Shown piece by piece: positions 7,350 to 17,904 of a DNA stretch of 64,000 nucleotides. The stretch lies in assembly GCF_947488185.1 (NCBI RefSeq), contig NZ_CANKYM010000001.1, forward strand, positions 372,001 to 436,000, given 5' to 3'. This DNA comes from an uncultured Roseobacter sp. Lineage in GTDB: Bacteria; Pseudomonadota; Alphaproteobacteria; Rhodobacterales; Rhodobacteraceae. The translations under genes and the position numbers were made by a program. The notes beneath the pieces are model-generated. The model made no database searches. It worked only from the letters and a program-made list of their open reading frames with translations, and was not told the DNA's origin. Every line of letters begins with the position of its first letter. Position 1 is the stretch's first letter.

Positions 7350-8918
7350 ATGACAGATAAAGCCAAACAGGACCGCGTCCTGATTTTCGACACCACATTG
7401 CGTGACGGCGAACAAAGCCCGGGCGCGACCATGACCCACGCCGAGAAGCTCGAGATCGCCGGACTGCTGGATGAGATGGGTGTTGATATCATCGAAGCCG
7501 GCTTTCCGATCGCCTCCGAAGGCGATTTCGCCGCTGTCTCCGAGATTGCCAAACTTGCCCGGACCTCCGTGATCTGCGGGCTGGCGCGCGCGCAGTTTGG
7601 CGACATTGATCGGTGTTGGGAGGCGGTGAAACACGCCAAGGCGCCGCGCATTCACACGTTTATCGGCACCTCGCCCCTGCACCGCGCGATCCCAAACCTC
7701 GACATGGACCAGATGGCCGAACGGATTGAACAGACGGTCAGCCACGCGCGTAATCTTTGCGACAATGTACAATGGTCCCCGATGGATGCGACACGGACGG
7801 AAGAGGATTACCTCTGCCGTGTCGTCGAAATCGCCATCAAGGCAGGGGCGACCACGATCAACATCCCCGATACCGTTGGTTACACCGCGCCGCGCGAGTC
7901 CGCCGAATTGATCAATATGCTGCTCAACCGGGTGCCGGGCGCCGATGAGATCACCTTTGCCACCCATTGCCACAACGATCTCGGCATGGCGACGGCGAAC
8001 TCCTTGGCCGCGGTTGAGGCCGGTGCCCGCCAAATCGAATGCACGATCAATGGGTTGGGCGAACGCGCGGGCAACACCGCACTCGAAGAGGTGGTGATGG
8101 CGCTGAAGGTGCGCAACGATATCATGCCGTTCCAGACCGGCATCGACAGCACCAAGATCATGAACATCTCGCGCCGGGTCGCGGCTGTCTCGGGCTTCCC
8201 GGTGCAGTTCAACAAGGCCATCGTGGGCAAAAACGCCTTTGCCCATGAAAGCGGCATTCACCAGGATGGCATGCTCAAGAACGCGGAGACCTTTGAGATC
8301 ATGCGCCCCGAAGATGTCGGGCTGTCCGAGACCAACCTCGTTATGGGCAAGCACTCCGGCCGTGCCGCATTGCGGTCGAAGCTCGAGGATCTGGGGTTCG
8401 AGTTGGGGGATAACCAGCTCAAGGATGTCTTTGTGCGTTTCAAGGAACTGGCCGACCGCAAGAAGGAAATCTATGACGACGATCTGATTGCGCTGATGCG
8501 CACGTCGTCTGACCCGGAGAACGACCGGATCAGGCTGGTGTCGCTCCGGGTGGTGTGCGGGACCGATGGCCCGCAGCAGGCCGATCTGGTCATGCAAGTC
8601 GATGGCGAAGAAAAGTCCACGACACAAACTGGCGACGGCCCTGTTGACGCCTCCTTCAACGCGATCAGGGCGCTGGTCCCGCATACCGCGCGGCTGCAGC
8701 TTTACCAAGTGCACGCGGTGACCGAAGGCACGGACGCGCAGGCCACGGTCTCTGTCCGGATGGAAGAAGACGGGCGTATCGTGACAGGACAATCCGCGAA
8801 CACAGACACCGTTGTTGCCTCGGCGCTGGCCTACATCCACGCCCTGAACCGGCTGCTCGTCCGCCGCGAGAAAGGCGGCAAGGACAAGCGCGAGATCAGC
8901 TACAAAGACGTCGGCTGA
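7350..8918 (+). CDS. leuA: 2-isopropylmalate synthase
   Basis: 522 residues, full length for the bacterial enzyme. It condenses acetyl-CoA with 2-oxoisovalerate, the first committed step of leucine synthesis. The TIM-barrel catalytic domain starts FDTTLRDGEQSPGATM, the HMGL-family signature, and contains the metal-binding HCHNDLGMAT and NGLGERAGN motifs. GKNAFAHESGIHQDG is the conserved linker, and the last 130 residues form the allosteric leucine-binding domain. The ATG at 7350 is preferred to an upstream in-frame TTG because family proteins begin about ten residues before the DTTLRDGEQ strand. A leucine-rich leader frame and a hairpin lie directly upstream and suggest attenuation. Confidence 0.96.
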   Translation: MTDKAKQDRVLIFDTTLRDGEQSPGATMTHAEKLEIAGLLDEMGVDIIEAGFPIASEGDFAAVSEIAKLARTSVICGLARAQFGDIDRCWEAVKHAKAPRIHTFIGTSPLHRAIPNLDMDQMAERIEQTVSHARNLCDNVQWSPMDATRTEEDYLCRVVEIAIKAGATTINIPDTVGYTAPRESAELINMLLNRVPGADEITFATHCHNDLGMATANSLAAVEAGARQIECTINGLGERAGNTALEEVVMALKVRNDIMPFQTGIDSTKIMNISRRVAAVSGFPVQFNKAIVGKNAFAHESGIHQDGMLKNAETFEIMRPEDVGLSETNLVMGKHSGRAALRSKLEDLGFELGDNQLKDVFVRFKELADRKKEIYDDDLIALMRTSSDPENDRIRLVSLRVVCGTDGPQQADLVMQVDGEEKSTTQTGDGPVDASFNAIRALVPHTARLQLYQVHAVTEGTDAQATVSVRMEEDGRIVTGQSANTDTVVASALAYIHALNRLLVRREKGGKDKREISYKDVG

Positions 8919-8930
8919 TCAGGGACATAC

Positions 8931-8966
8931 GAAGACGCCTGTGCGACCGGCGAGGCAGGCGTCTTC
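8931..8966 (+). terminator. hairpin after leuA
   Basis: An 11-base perfect stem, GAAGACGCCTG at 8931-8941 with CAGGCGTCTTC at 8956-8966, begins 12 bases after the leuA stop. The tail is TTCAAAC rather than a T run, so termination is likely but not certain. Confidence 0.6.
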
Positions 8967-9133
8967 AAACATTCGGCAAACAAACCTGGCCAGGCGGACG
9001 CGGTGCGGTGTTCGGGGAAATCAGGTATATTTGCTCGAATGGTGTTTTGCGAGGCACACTCCGCACGTAAAAGCAACATGCCGCCTGCATCATCGTTAAC
9101 GCCCCTTTCACCCTTTAGCGCCTATGCCTATAA

Positions 9134-10237
<1,104 letters not shown>

Positions 10238-10265
10238 ACGCATCGCAAGATAAATCCCGATCAGC

Positions 10266-10282
10266 GGCAGGTTTGCCCTGCC
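10266..10282 (+). other. small GC-rich hairpin between mreB and mreC
   Basis: GGCAGG at 10266-10271 pairs with CCTGCC at 10277-10282 around a five-base loop. It lies in the 73-base gap between mreB and mreC and could set the relative level of MreB by processing or partial termination; it has no T run. Confidence 0.35.
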
Positions 10283-10310
10283 AGCTTGAGGGGCAGGAGA
10301 CGGCCAGAAC

Positions 10311-11213
10311 ATGGCGAAAGAGCGATCCAGCAGCAGCGAATACACCGGCCCGGTCCGCCGGTTGCTGCTCAGTGTAATTGTTCTTTGCCTGCTTGCGATC
10401 TTTCTGGTTTGGCGCATCGACAGCCCGCGGGTGGAGCGGTTTCGTGCACAGGTAACGGACACATTCGTGCCGCGCCTTGATTGGGCCATGGCTCCGGTCA
10501 CCGGCGCGATCAACCTGTTGAAAGACTTTCAGAGCTATCAGCGACTGGCGGACCAAAACCGCGAATTGCGATCGGAGTTGCGCCGCATGCAGGCGTGGAA
10601 GGAGGCGGCCCTGCAACTGGAGCAGGAAAACGCCCGGCTGCTGGATCTCAACAACGTACGCCTCGATCCGCGTCTGACCTATATCACCGGCGTTGTTCTC
10701 GCCGACAGCGGCTCCCCGTTCCGGCAATCCGTGCTGCTGAATGTCGGCGCGCGGGATGGCGTTGTGGATGGCTGGGCCACGATGGACGGGATCGGCGTCG
10801 TTGGGCGCATTTCCGGGGTGGGTGAAAACACCGCCCGCGTGATCCTGTTGACCGATGCGTCCAGCCGTATCCCCGCGGTGATCCAGCCGTCGGGTCAAAG
10901 GGTCATCGTCTCTGGTGACAACTCCGCAGCCCCCCCCATCGAGTTTCTCGAAGACAGCGATCTGGTGCGTCCCGGCCACCGGGTGATCAGTTCCGGCGAT
11001 GGCGGCGTCTTTCCGGCCGGTCTGCTGATCGGTCAGGTGGCGCTGGACCCGACTGGCAAGCTGCGGGTCCGCCTGGCCGCCGACTATCAGCGCCTCGAAT
11101 TCCTGCGTGTCTTGCGTCATCATGGAACCGACCCCGTTTCGGACACAGCACAGATCATCGGACCTCAGTTGCCCGCCCAGCCCGTCGTTGCGCAAGAGGA
11201 GGTCAGCCAGTGA
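10311..11213 (+). CDS. mreC: rod shape-determining protein MreC
   Basis: 300 residues. MreC is a bitopic periplasmic scaffold that activates PBP2 and links it to MreB. One transmembrane segment is visible at about residues 14-31, followed by a coiled coil (QNRELRSELRRMQAWKEAALQLEQENARLLDL, positions about 76-108) and two beta-barrel domains with the family blocks GVVDGWATMDGIGVVGR and VISSGDGGVFPAGLLIG. It overlaps mreD by GTGA, indicating translational coupling. Confidence 0.95.
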   Translation: MAKERSSSSEYTGPVRRLLLSVIVLCLLAIFLVWRIDSPRVERFRAQVTDTFVPRLDWAMAPVTGAINLLKDFQSYQRLADQNRELRSELRRMQAWKEAALQLEQENARLLDLNNVRLDPRLTYITGVVLADSGSPFRQSVLLNVGARDGVVDGWATMDGIGVVGRISGVGENTARVILLTDASSRIPAVIQPSGQRVIVSGDNSAAPPIEFLEDSDLVRPGHRVISSGDGGVFPAGLLIGQVALDPTGKLRVRLAADYQRLEFLRVLRHHGTDPVSDTAQIIGPQLPAQPVVAQEEVSQ

Positions 11214-11749
11214 GCGAGCTTCCACAGGCCCGGCTCTGGAGCATGCGGATCGCTTTTGCATTTCTGGTCTGTGTGATCCTGTTTTTCCACCTGCTGCCTC
11301 TGGAAACCACGCCCCGCCGGTGGGTTGGACCGGATCTGTTGCTGGGGTTTGCCTGCGCATGGTCTCTGCGGCGACCCGAATTCGTGCCTACACTCGCGCT
11401 GGCCGGACTGTTCCTGCTGGCAGATTTATTGCTGCAGCGCCCCCCCGGGCTCTGGGCGCTTCTGGCGCTGTTGGGATGCGAAAGCCTGAAACAGCGTGCG
11501 CGCAGTCTGCGGGACACCGGATTTCCCGGCGAGTGGCTCGCTGTGTGTGCCGTTATCATCATGATCACTGTCGCCTATCGCGCGGGATTGATGATCACCC
11601 TTGTCGATTTGCCCCCCTTTGGGTTGACGGTCTTCGAGGCCATCATGACAATACTGTTCTATCCGCTTGTTGTTGCCATCACCCACGGCTTCATGGGGGT
11701 GCGCAAGGCAACGCCGGGCGATGTAGATGGATCCGGAGGCCGTATATGA
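11210..11749 (+). CDS. mreD: rod shape-determining membrane protein MreD
   Basis: 179 residues with about five to six hydrophobic helices and few charged residues, as in MreD. Sequence identity in this family is low, so the call rests on size, topology and its place between mreC and the PBP2 gene. The GTG start at 11210 lies inside the mreC stop region (GTGA). Confidence 0.88.
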   Translation: MSELPQARLWSMRIAFAFLVCVILFFHLLPLETTPRRWVGPDLLLGFACAWSLRRPEFVPTLALAGLFLLADLLLQRPPGLWALLALLGCESLKQRARSLRDTGFPGEWLAVCAVIIMITVAYRAGLMITLVDLPPFGLTVFEAIMTILFYPLVVAITHGFMGVRKATPGDVDGSGGRI

Positions 11750-11780
11750 CCTGCCCTGACGTCCCAGCGGGAGAGCGAGC

Positions 11781-13724
11781 ATGAAAAAGACCCGCGCCGA
11801 AACAGATTTCAGCCACCGCCGGATCTCGCGGCGCGCCGCTCTCTTGGGCGGTGCGCAGCTGTTGTTCATAGGTGGCCTGGCCGCACGCATGCGGTTTTTG
11901 CAGGTGGATCAGGCGGATCAGTTCCGGCTGCTGGCGGAAGAGAACCGCATCAACGTACGACTCATCCCCCCGTCGCGCGGCGAGGTCTTTGACCGCAACG
12001 GCACGCGGCTCGCCCAGAACGCGCCGTCGTATCGGATCGTGATCGTGCGCGAAGATGCGGGCGACACGGACGAGGTTCTGCATCGTCTGTCCCAGATCAT
12101 TCCACTGGCGCCCGAGGATATTGAGCGCACGAAGGACGAATTGAAACGCTCGCCGTCCTTTCTCCCCGTCACCATCGCCGAGGATGTGCGGTGGGAAGAC
12201 ATCAGCCGCGTCTCGGTCAACGCACCGGCTCTGCCCGGTGTCACCCCGGAGGTAGGCCTGAGCCGCGTTTATCCACAAGGATCTGATTTCGCGCATGTCT
12301 TGGGGTATGTCGGCCCGGTCTCGGACTACGACCTGGAAAAAATCGCCGATCCCGAGCCGGTGCTGCGCATCCCGCGGTTTCAGATCGGCAAGGTCGGCGT
12401 CGAGACCAAGCTGGAGCCCGTGCTGCGCGGCAAGGCCGGTGCCAAACGTGTCGAGGTCAACGCTGCCGGACGGGTCATGCGCGAACTGGACCGGCGCGAA
12501 GGAACGCCCGGATCCGATATCCAACTGACAATCGACGCCAAATTACAAGGCTACGTGCAGGCGCGGCTTGATCAGGAAAGCGCCAGCGCCGTGGTCATCG
12601 ACTGTGAACACGGGGATGTCTTGGCCTGTGCGTCCGCCCCCACCTTCGATCCCAACCTCTTTGTGCGCGGTATTTCGGTCAAGGATTACAGCTCACTGAC
12701 GGGAAACAAGTATCGCCCGCTTGCCAGCAAGACGGTGCAGGGCCTCTACCCGCCCGGATCGACGTTCAAAATGGTCACCGCCATGGCCGCGCTGGAAGCA
12801 GGGCTGATCGGCCCGGATGAGACGGTCTATTGCCCCGGCCATCTGACCGTCTCCGGGCGTCGTTTTCACTGCTGGAAGCGCGCGGGCCACGGGTGGGTCG
12901 ATCTGCAGACCTCGCTCAAACGGTCCTGCGACGTCTACTACTATGATCTGGCGATCAAGGTCGGCATCGAAAAGATTTCCGACATGGCACGGCGCTTTGG
13001 CCTCGGCATCAAGCATGACGTCCCGATGTCCGCCGTGGCCCAGGGGCTTGCGCCCAACATGGAATGGAAACAGCAAACCTACGGGCAGAGCTGGCGCGTC
13101 GGTGACACGGTCAACGTTTCCATCGGTCAGGGCTTCATGCTCGCCTCGCCGATGCAGCTGGCCGTCATGTCCGCCCGCATCGCAACCGGGCGCGCGGTCG
13201 AGCCGCGCCTGATCAAATCCGTTGACGGGGTCGAACAACCCTCGCGTGGCGGCGAAAGCCTTGGGATGAATGAAAACAACCTGCGCAAAATGCGGCGGGC
13301 GATGAATGCGGTGGTCAATGACCGGCGCGGGACAGCCTATGGATCGCGCATCATCGAGGATGCGATGCGCATGGCTGGCAAGACTGGCACCAGCCAGGTC
13401 CGTAACATCACCGCAGCGGAAAGACGCGCCGGCGTCATTCGCAACGAGGACCTGCCGTGGGAGCGGCGGGACCATGCGCTTTTTGTGAATTTCGCGCCGA
13501 TTGAAGCGCCGAAATATGCCGTGGCCGTCGTGGTTGAGCATGGCGGTGGCGGGTCCAAAGCCGCAGCCCCCATTGCGCGCGATATCACCCTGCAGGCGCT
13601 CTATGGTGGGCAGCCCCCGCTTGAGGCCTATCCCGCCAAAGACCGTGAGCGCATCGAAGAACAGCAGGAAAAGCTGCGCGGCATGGAACCACAGGCCTCC
13701 TTTGTCGGGCGGGATCAGGCATGA
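11781..13724 (+). CDS. mrdA: penicillin-binding protein 2, elongation transpeptidase
   Basis: 647 residues, the normal PBP2 length. It cross-links peptidoglycan during lateral growth with RodA as its glycosyltransferase partner. One N-terminal membrane anchor at about residues 20-38 is followed by the pedestal domain (PPSRGEVFDRNGTRLA) and the transpeptidase domain. Active-site motifs are S327-T-F-K330, S-C-D in KRSCDVYYYD, and K534-T-G. Its stop overlaps the rodA start by ATGA. Confidence 0.96.
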   Translation: MKKTRAETDFSHRRISRRAALLGGAQLLFIGGLAARMRFLQVDQADQFRLLAEENRINVRLIPPSRGEVFDRNGTRLAQNAPSYRIVIVREDAGDTDEVLHRLSQIIPLAPEDIERTKDELKRSPSFLPVTIAEDVRWEDISRVSVNAPALPGVTPEVGLSRVYPQGSDFAHVLGYVGPVSDYDLEKIADPEPVLRIPRFQIGKVGVETKLEPVLRGKAGAKRVEVNAAGRVMRELDRREGTPGSDIQLTIDAKLQGYVQARLDQESASAVVIDCEHGDVLACASAPTFDPNLFVRGISVKDYSSLTGNKYRPLASKTVQGLYPPGSTFKMVTAMAALEAGLIGPDETVYCPGHLTVSGRRFHCWKRAGHGWVDLQTSLKRSCDVYYYDLAIKVGIEKISDMARRFGLGIKHDVPMSAVAQGLAPNMEWKQQTYGQSWRVGDTVNVSIGQGFMLASPMQLAVMSARIATGRAVEPRLIKSVDGVEQPSRGGESLGMNENNLRKMRRAMNAVVNDRRGTAYGSRIIEDAMRMAGKTGTSQVRNITAAERRAGVIRNEDLPWERRDHALFVNFAPIEAPKYAVAVVVEHGGGGSKAAAPIARDITLQALYGGQPPLEAYPAKDRERIEEQQEKLRGMEPQASFVGRDQA

Positions 13725-14860
13725 GCTACCTCGAATATGCTGTCAAAAGCGCACCTACAGGGTTTCGCAAGATTTTCCACCTGAACTGGCCGGTGGCACT
13801 TTTGCTCGCATCCGTTTCCGGCGCAGGCTTCCTGATGCTTTATTCTGTCGCGGGCGGGTCGTTCAGCCCCTGGGCCGAGCCGCAGATGAAGCGCTTTGCC
13901 ATGGGCTTTGCGCTGATGATCGGCGTGGCCATGGTGCCCATCTGGTTCTGGCGATCGCTTGCGGGCGTGGGCTATCTGCTCACGGTCGCCCTGCTCGTCG
14001 CGGTAGAGCTTTTCGGTACCGTCGGCATGGGCGCGCAGCGCTGGATTGATCTCGGCTTCATGCGGCTGCAGCCCTCGGAACTGATGAAAATCACTTTGGT
14101 GATGTTCCTTGCGGCCTACTACGACTGGTTGCCCGCGAAACGCACGTCCCACCCGTTCTGGGTGCTGATCCCGGTGATTGCGATCATCATCCCCACGCTG
14201 CTGGTTCTGCGGCAACCTGATCTCGGCACGTCAATCCTCCTGCTGGCGGCGGGTGGCGGGTTGATGTTCCTGGCGGGCGTGCACTGGGCGTATTTTGCCG
14301 CGGTTCTGGCCAGCGTCATCGGTCTGGTGACAACCGTTTTCCAATCCCGCGGCACAGAATGGCAGCTGATCAAGGACTATCAGTTCCGGCGGATCGACAC
14401 TTTCCTCGATCCAAGTACGGACCCGCTGGGTGCGGGCTATCACATCACCCAGTCAAAGATTGCCCTTGGCTCTGGCGGCTGGACCGGACGCGGCTTCATG
14501 CAGGGCACCCAAAGCCGCTTGAATTTTCTGCCGGAAAAACACACCGATTTCATCTTTACGACCCTGGCCGAAGAGTTCGGGTTTCTGGGCGGCATATCGC
14601 TTCTGGGGCTCTATGCGCTGATCATCGTTTTCTGCATCTGGTCCGCCCTGACCAACAAGGATCGCTTTTCCTCGCTGCTTATTCTCGGGATCGCGCTTAA
14701 CTTCTTCCTGTTCTTCGCGGTGAACATGTCGATGGTCATGGGGCTGGCACCGGTCGTCGGCGTGCCCCTGCCGATGGTCAGCTACGGCGGGTCGGCCATG
14801 CTGGTGCTGATGCTTGCCTTTGGCCTGATGCAAAGCGCCCATGTGCACCGGTTGAGATAG
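13721..14860 (+). CDS. rodA: peptidoglycan glycosyltransferase RodA
   Basis: 379 residues and about ten transmembrane helices, the SEDS family pattern. SEDS signatures include QPSELMKITLV, RQPDLGTSILLL, the conserved long loop with FLPEKHTDFIFTTLAEEFGF, and the final PMVSYGGSAML. It polymerises lipid II glycan strands together with the PBP2 encoded just upstream. The two genes overlap by four bases. Confidence 0.96.
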   Translation: MSYLEYAVKSAPTGFRKIFHLNWPVALLLASVSGAGFLMLYSVAGGSFSPWAEPQMKRFAMGFALMIGVAMVPIWFWRSLAGVGYLLTVALLVAVELFGTVGMGAQRWIDLGFMRLQPSELMKITLVMFLAAYYDWLPAKRTSHPFWVLIPVIAIIIPTLLVLRQPDLGTSILLLAAGGGLMFLAGVHWAYFAAVLASVIGLVTTVFQSRGTEWQLIKDYQFRRIDTFLDPSTDPLGAGYHITQSKIALGSGGWTGRGFMQGTQSRLNFLPEKHTDFIFTTLAEEFGFLGGISLLGLYALIIVFCIWSALTNKDRFSSLLILGIALNFFLFFAVNMSMVMGLAPVVGVPLPMVSYGGSAMLVLMLAFGLMQSAHVHRLR

Positions 14861-14870
14861 CCGACCTGAT

Positions 14871-15803
14871 ATGACCGTGAATGTTCTCTTTGCCGCCCAT
14901 GCGGATCGCTGGGCCAACTACCAGACGCCTCTCAACACCGCGTTTGAAGCGAAGGGGATAGCTGCTCACCTCTCCTGCGATTTTGCCCCGGCTGACGTGG
15001 ACTACATCGTCTATACGCCGAATTCACCGTTGCAGGATTTTACACCCTACACCCGTGCCAAGGCCGTTCTGAACCTCTGGGCCGGTGTCGAGGGTGTGGT
15101 AAAGAACCCGACCCTGAAGATCCCGCTCGCGCGTATGGTCGATCCGGGCATGACCAAATCCATGACCGAATGGGTCGCCGGGCATGTGATGCGCTACCAT
15201 CTCGGAATGGACCGACACATCGTGAACCCGGATCAGGCGTGGGTGCCACATACCCCGCCGCTGGCCTCTGAAAGGCAAGTGTGCATTCTGGGCATGGGCG
15301 CGTTAGGCAGCGCGGTCGCGGCCACGCTGACCGGCCTGGGCTTTCACGTCAACGGCTGGAGCCGCAGCGCGAGGGACGTGCCCGGTGTCTCCATGCACCA
15401 CGGCACAGATGGGCTGAGCACTGCGCTGAAAACGGCCGAGATTCTCATCCTGCTGCTGCCCGACACACCGGCAACGAATAACACGCTGGATGCGCAGGCC
15501 CTTGCGCAATTGCCCAAGGGTGCCTTTGTCATAAATCCCGGACGGGGCCCATTGATTGACGATGACGCGCTATTGGAAGCTCTGGATCAAGGGCGCGTGG
15601 CAGGCGCCACACTAGACGTGTTCCGTGTCGAACCACTGCCACAAGAGCATCCGTTCTGGGCCCATCCAAAGGTCACCGTGACCCCACATGTGGCCGCAGA
15701 GACGCGACCCGTCACCGCTGCCGAAGTGATCGCCGAGAACATTCGCCGGGGTGAAGCGGGCGAACCCTTTCTGCACCTGGTCGATCGCAGCAGCGGCTAC
15801 TGA
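14871..15803 (+). CDS. glyoxylate/hydroxypyruvate reductase A-like 2-hydroxyacid dehydrogenase
   Basis: 310 residues, the length of GhrA. The D-2-hydroxyacid dehydrogenase fold shows the NAD(P) loop ILGMGALGSAVAATL around residue 145, the catalytic arginine block VINPGRGPLIDDDALLEAL, a glutamate in DVFRVEPLP and the catalytic histidine in VTPHVAAETRP. Such enzymes reduce glyoxylate or hydroxypyruvate to glycolate or glycerate. It starts ten bases after rodA and so may be the last gene of the mre unit. It ends one base before the oppositely oriented peptidase gene. Confidence 0.88.
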   Translation: MTVNVLFAAHADRWANYQTPLNTAFEAKGIAAHLSCDFAPADVDYIVYTPNSPLQDFTPYTRAKAVLNLWAGVEGVVKNPTLKIPLARMVDPGMTKSMTEWVAGHVMRYHLGMDRHIVNPDQAWVPHTPPLASERQVCILGMGALGSAVAATLTGLGFHVNGWSRSARDVPGVSMHHGTDGLSTALKTAEILILLLPDTPATNNTLDAQALAQLPKGAFVINPGRGPLIDDDALLEALDQGRVAGATLDVFRVEPLPQEHPFWAHPKVTVTPHVAAETRPVTAAEVIAENIRRGEAGEPFLHLVDRSSGY

Positions 15804-15804
15804 A

Positions 15805-17820
15805 TTACACCGCCGCCAGGCCGCGTCCTTTCAACAAGGCCTCCACGCCGGGCAGCCGCCCACGGAATGCCGTGTAGAGCTCAGCCGCATCCTGGCTGCC
15901 GCCCTTTGAAAGAATGTGCTCTTCCAGCGCCGCAGCCCGGTCGGGATCAAATGCGCCCCCCGCTTCCTCAAAGGCCTGAAAGGCGTCGGCATCCATCACT
16001 TCCGACCACATGTAGCTGTAGTATCCGCTCGAATAGCCATCCCCGGCAAAGACATGGGCGAAATGCGGCGTGGCGTGACGCATGGTGATTGCCGCCGGCA
16101 TGCCCAACGCCTCGAGCACGTCACGTTGGCGCGCCATCGGGTCAGACGGCGCAGCCCCCTCGTGGAAATCAAGATCGACAAGGGCGGAGGCGACATATTC
16201 GACGGTCTGGAAGCCCATGTCATAGGTGGCGGCCGCCAGCACCTTGTCCAACAACTCTTGTGGCATGGGCGCGCCGGTATCCGCGTGTGTGGCGAATTCC
16301 CCCAGAACCTGCGGCACGTCCAGCCAGTGTTCATAGAGCTGACTGGGCAGTTCGACAAAGTCCCGCGCCACCGACGTCCCCGAGATGCTTTCATAAGTCA
16401 CATCGGACAGCATCTGGTGCAAGGCATGGCCAAACTCGTGAAACAGGGTGCGCGCGTCGTCATAGGACAAGAGCGCCGGATCGCCTTTGGCAAAGTTGCA
16501 CACGTTAATCACGACCGGCGCCTGCACCTTGGGAAACTTGGCCTGCCCGCGCATTGCGGAACACCACGCGCCGGATCGCTTTGAGCCGCGCGCGAAGTAG
16601 TCACCGATGAACACCGCCACATGCTGGCCGTCGCGGGTCACCTCCCAAGCACGGCAATCGGGATGATAGAGCGGGATATCGAGCGGTTTGAAGGCGAGCC
16701 CAAAAAGCCGCGTGGCACAGGCAAAAGACGCCTCGATCATGCGCTCCAACTGGAAGTACGGCTTGAGCGCCGCCTCATCCAGATCGTGTTCGGCCACCCG
16801 ACGTTTCTCGGAATAATAGCGCCAGTCCCAAGGCGCCAGCGGACCATTCACACCGTCTTCCTGCATCATGCGGGTCAGCACGTCGGCATCTGCTTCCGCC
16901 TGCGCACGGGCCGGTGTCCATACTGCCATCAACAGATCGCGCACCGCCTCCGGCGTTTTGGCCATTTCGGTTTCGAGCTTGTAGGACGCAAAGCTTTCGT
17001 ACCCGAGCAAACGGGCACGTTCCTCGCGCAGGCCAAGGATTTCGGCGGCAATGGCCCGGTTGTCCGTCTCGCCACCATTGGCACCGCGTGCCGTCCAGGC
17101 GTTGAAGGCGATCTCACGCAGATCGCGCCGTGGCGAGAATTGCAGAAACGGCACGATGAGCGAGCGCGACAGGGTGACAACCGGCCCGCCCGCCTCCTTT
17201 TCCTTACCTGCTGCCCGCGCGGCGCGGATGACAAAATCCGGCAGGCCGTCAAGATCAGCATCGGCCAGTGGCATGAACCAGTCCCGCTCATCCGCAAGCA
17301 GGTTTTGTGTAAATTCCGTGCCGAGCACGGCAAGGCGGCTTTTGATCTCTTTCATGCAGTTTTCTTCATCGCCTTCCAGCGCCGCACCTGCCCGTACGAA
17401 GTTGCGGTGCGTCAACATCAGGACCCGCTCCTGCTCTGCCGTCAGGTCCGCCTCTGCCCGCGCCTCCCAGATCGCTGCCACACGCGCAAAGAGCGCCTTG
17501 TTGCCCGAAATCTCCGCGAAATGCGCAGCGAGCTTGGGCGAGAAGTCGCGCTGCAACGCCTCGCGTTCCGGGTTGCTGTCCGCACCCGCCACCGCGAAGA
17601 ATACGCCCAAGACCTGATGCAGCGCATGCCCTGCCGCCTCCAGCGCCTCGATCGTATTGGCGAAATCCGGCGCGTCGTCGGAGCCGGCAATCGCGTCGAT
17701 TTCGGCACGATGTTCCGCCAGAGCCGTCGTCAGAGCGGGGGCAAAATCATCGTCTGAAATCCGGTCGAACGGCGCAATCTGAAACGGTGTGGTCCAATCC
17801 TGCAGCAGGGGGTTTGTCAT
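15805..17820 (-). CDS. M3 family metallopeptidase (oligopeptidase A / peptidyl-dipeptidase Dcp)
   Basis: 671 residues, full length for the thimet-oligopeptidase family. The zinc site is H461-E462-F-G-H465, within TLFHEFGHALHQM, with a downstream glutamate in the helix that supplies the third ligand. The late GYSSGYYSYMWSEVMDADAF block is the substrate-binding tyrosine region shared by Dcp and OpdA. It is a cytoplasmic enzyme that degrades short peptides. Dcp versus OpdA cannot be decided from this. It is the last gene of a minus-strand series, 84 bases after the MoeB-like gene. Confidence 0.92.
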   Translation of the reverse strand: MTNPLLQDWTTPFQIAPFDRISDDDFAPALTTALAEHRAEIDAIAGSDDAPDFANTIEALEAAGHALHQVLGVFFAVAGADSNPEREALQRDFSPKLAAHFAEISGNKALFARVAAIWEARAEADLTAEQERVLMLTHRNFVRAGAALEGDEENCMKEIKSRLAVLGTEFTQNLLADERDWFMPLADADLDGLPDFVIRAARAAGKEKEAGGPVVTLSRSLIVPFLQFSPRRDLREIAFNAWTARGANGGETDNRAIAAEILGLREERARLLGYESFASYKLETEMAKTPEAVRDLLMAVWTPARAQAEADADVLTRMMQEDGVNGPLAPWDWRYYSEKRRVAEHDLDEAALKPYFQLERMIEASFACATRLFGLAFKPLDIPLYHPDCRAWEVTRDGQHVAVFIGDYFARGSKRSGAWCSAMRGQAKFPKVQAPVVINVCNFAKGDPALLSYDDARTLFHEFGHALHQMLSDVTYESISGTSVARDFVELPSQLYEHWLDVPQVLGEFATHADTGAPMPQELLDKVLAAATYDMGFQTVEYVASALVDLDFHEGAAPSDPMARQRDVLEALGMPAAITMRHATPHFAHVFAGDGYSSGYYSYMWSEVMDADAFQAFEEAGGAFDPDRAAALEEHILSKGGSQDAAELYTAFRGRLPGVEALLKGRGLAAV

Positions 17821-17904
17821 CGCGGCTCTCCTTTGTCCGTCAAGCTAGGTTTGCGGGCAGGGATGCACAAGCCGCGCCGTCGCAATCGGCGCGGATTCTC
17901 CGGA

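Noticed and set aside
7209..8840. Long open frame (over 500 codons) on the minus strand opposite leuA
   Set aside because: It lies fully antisense to a well-conserved gene and has histidine/glycine/arginine-rich composition typical of antisense frames in GC-rich DNA; no domain is seen.
16621..17757. Plus-strand open frame opposite the M3 peptidase
   Set aside because: Antisense to a full-length conserved enzyme; composition not protein-like.
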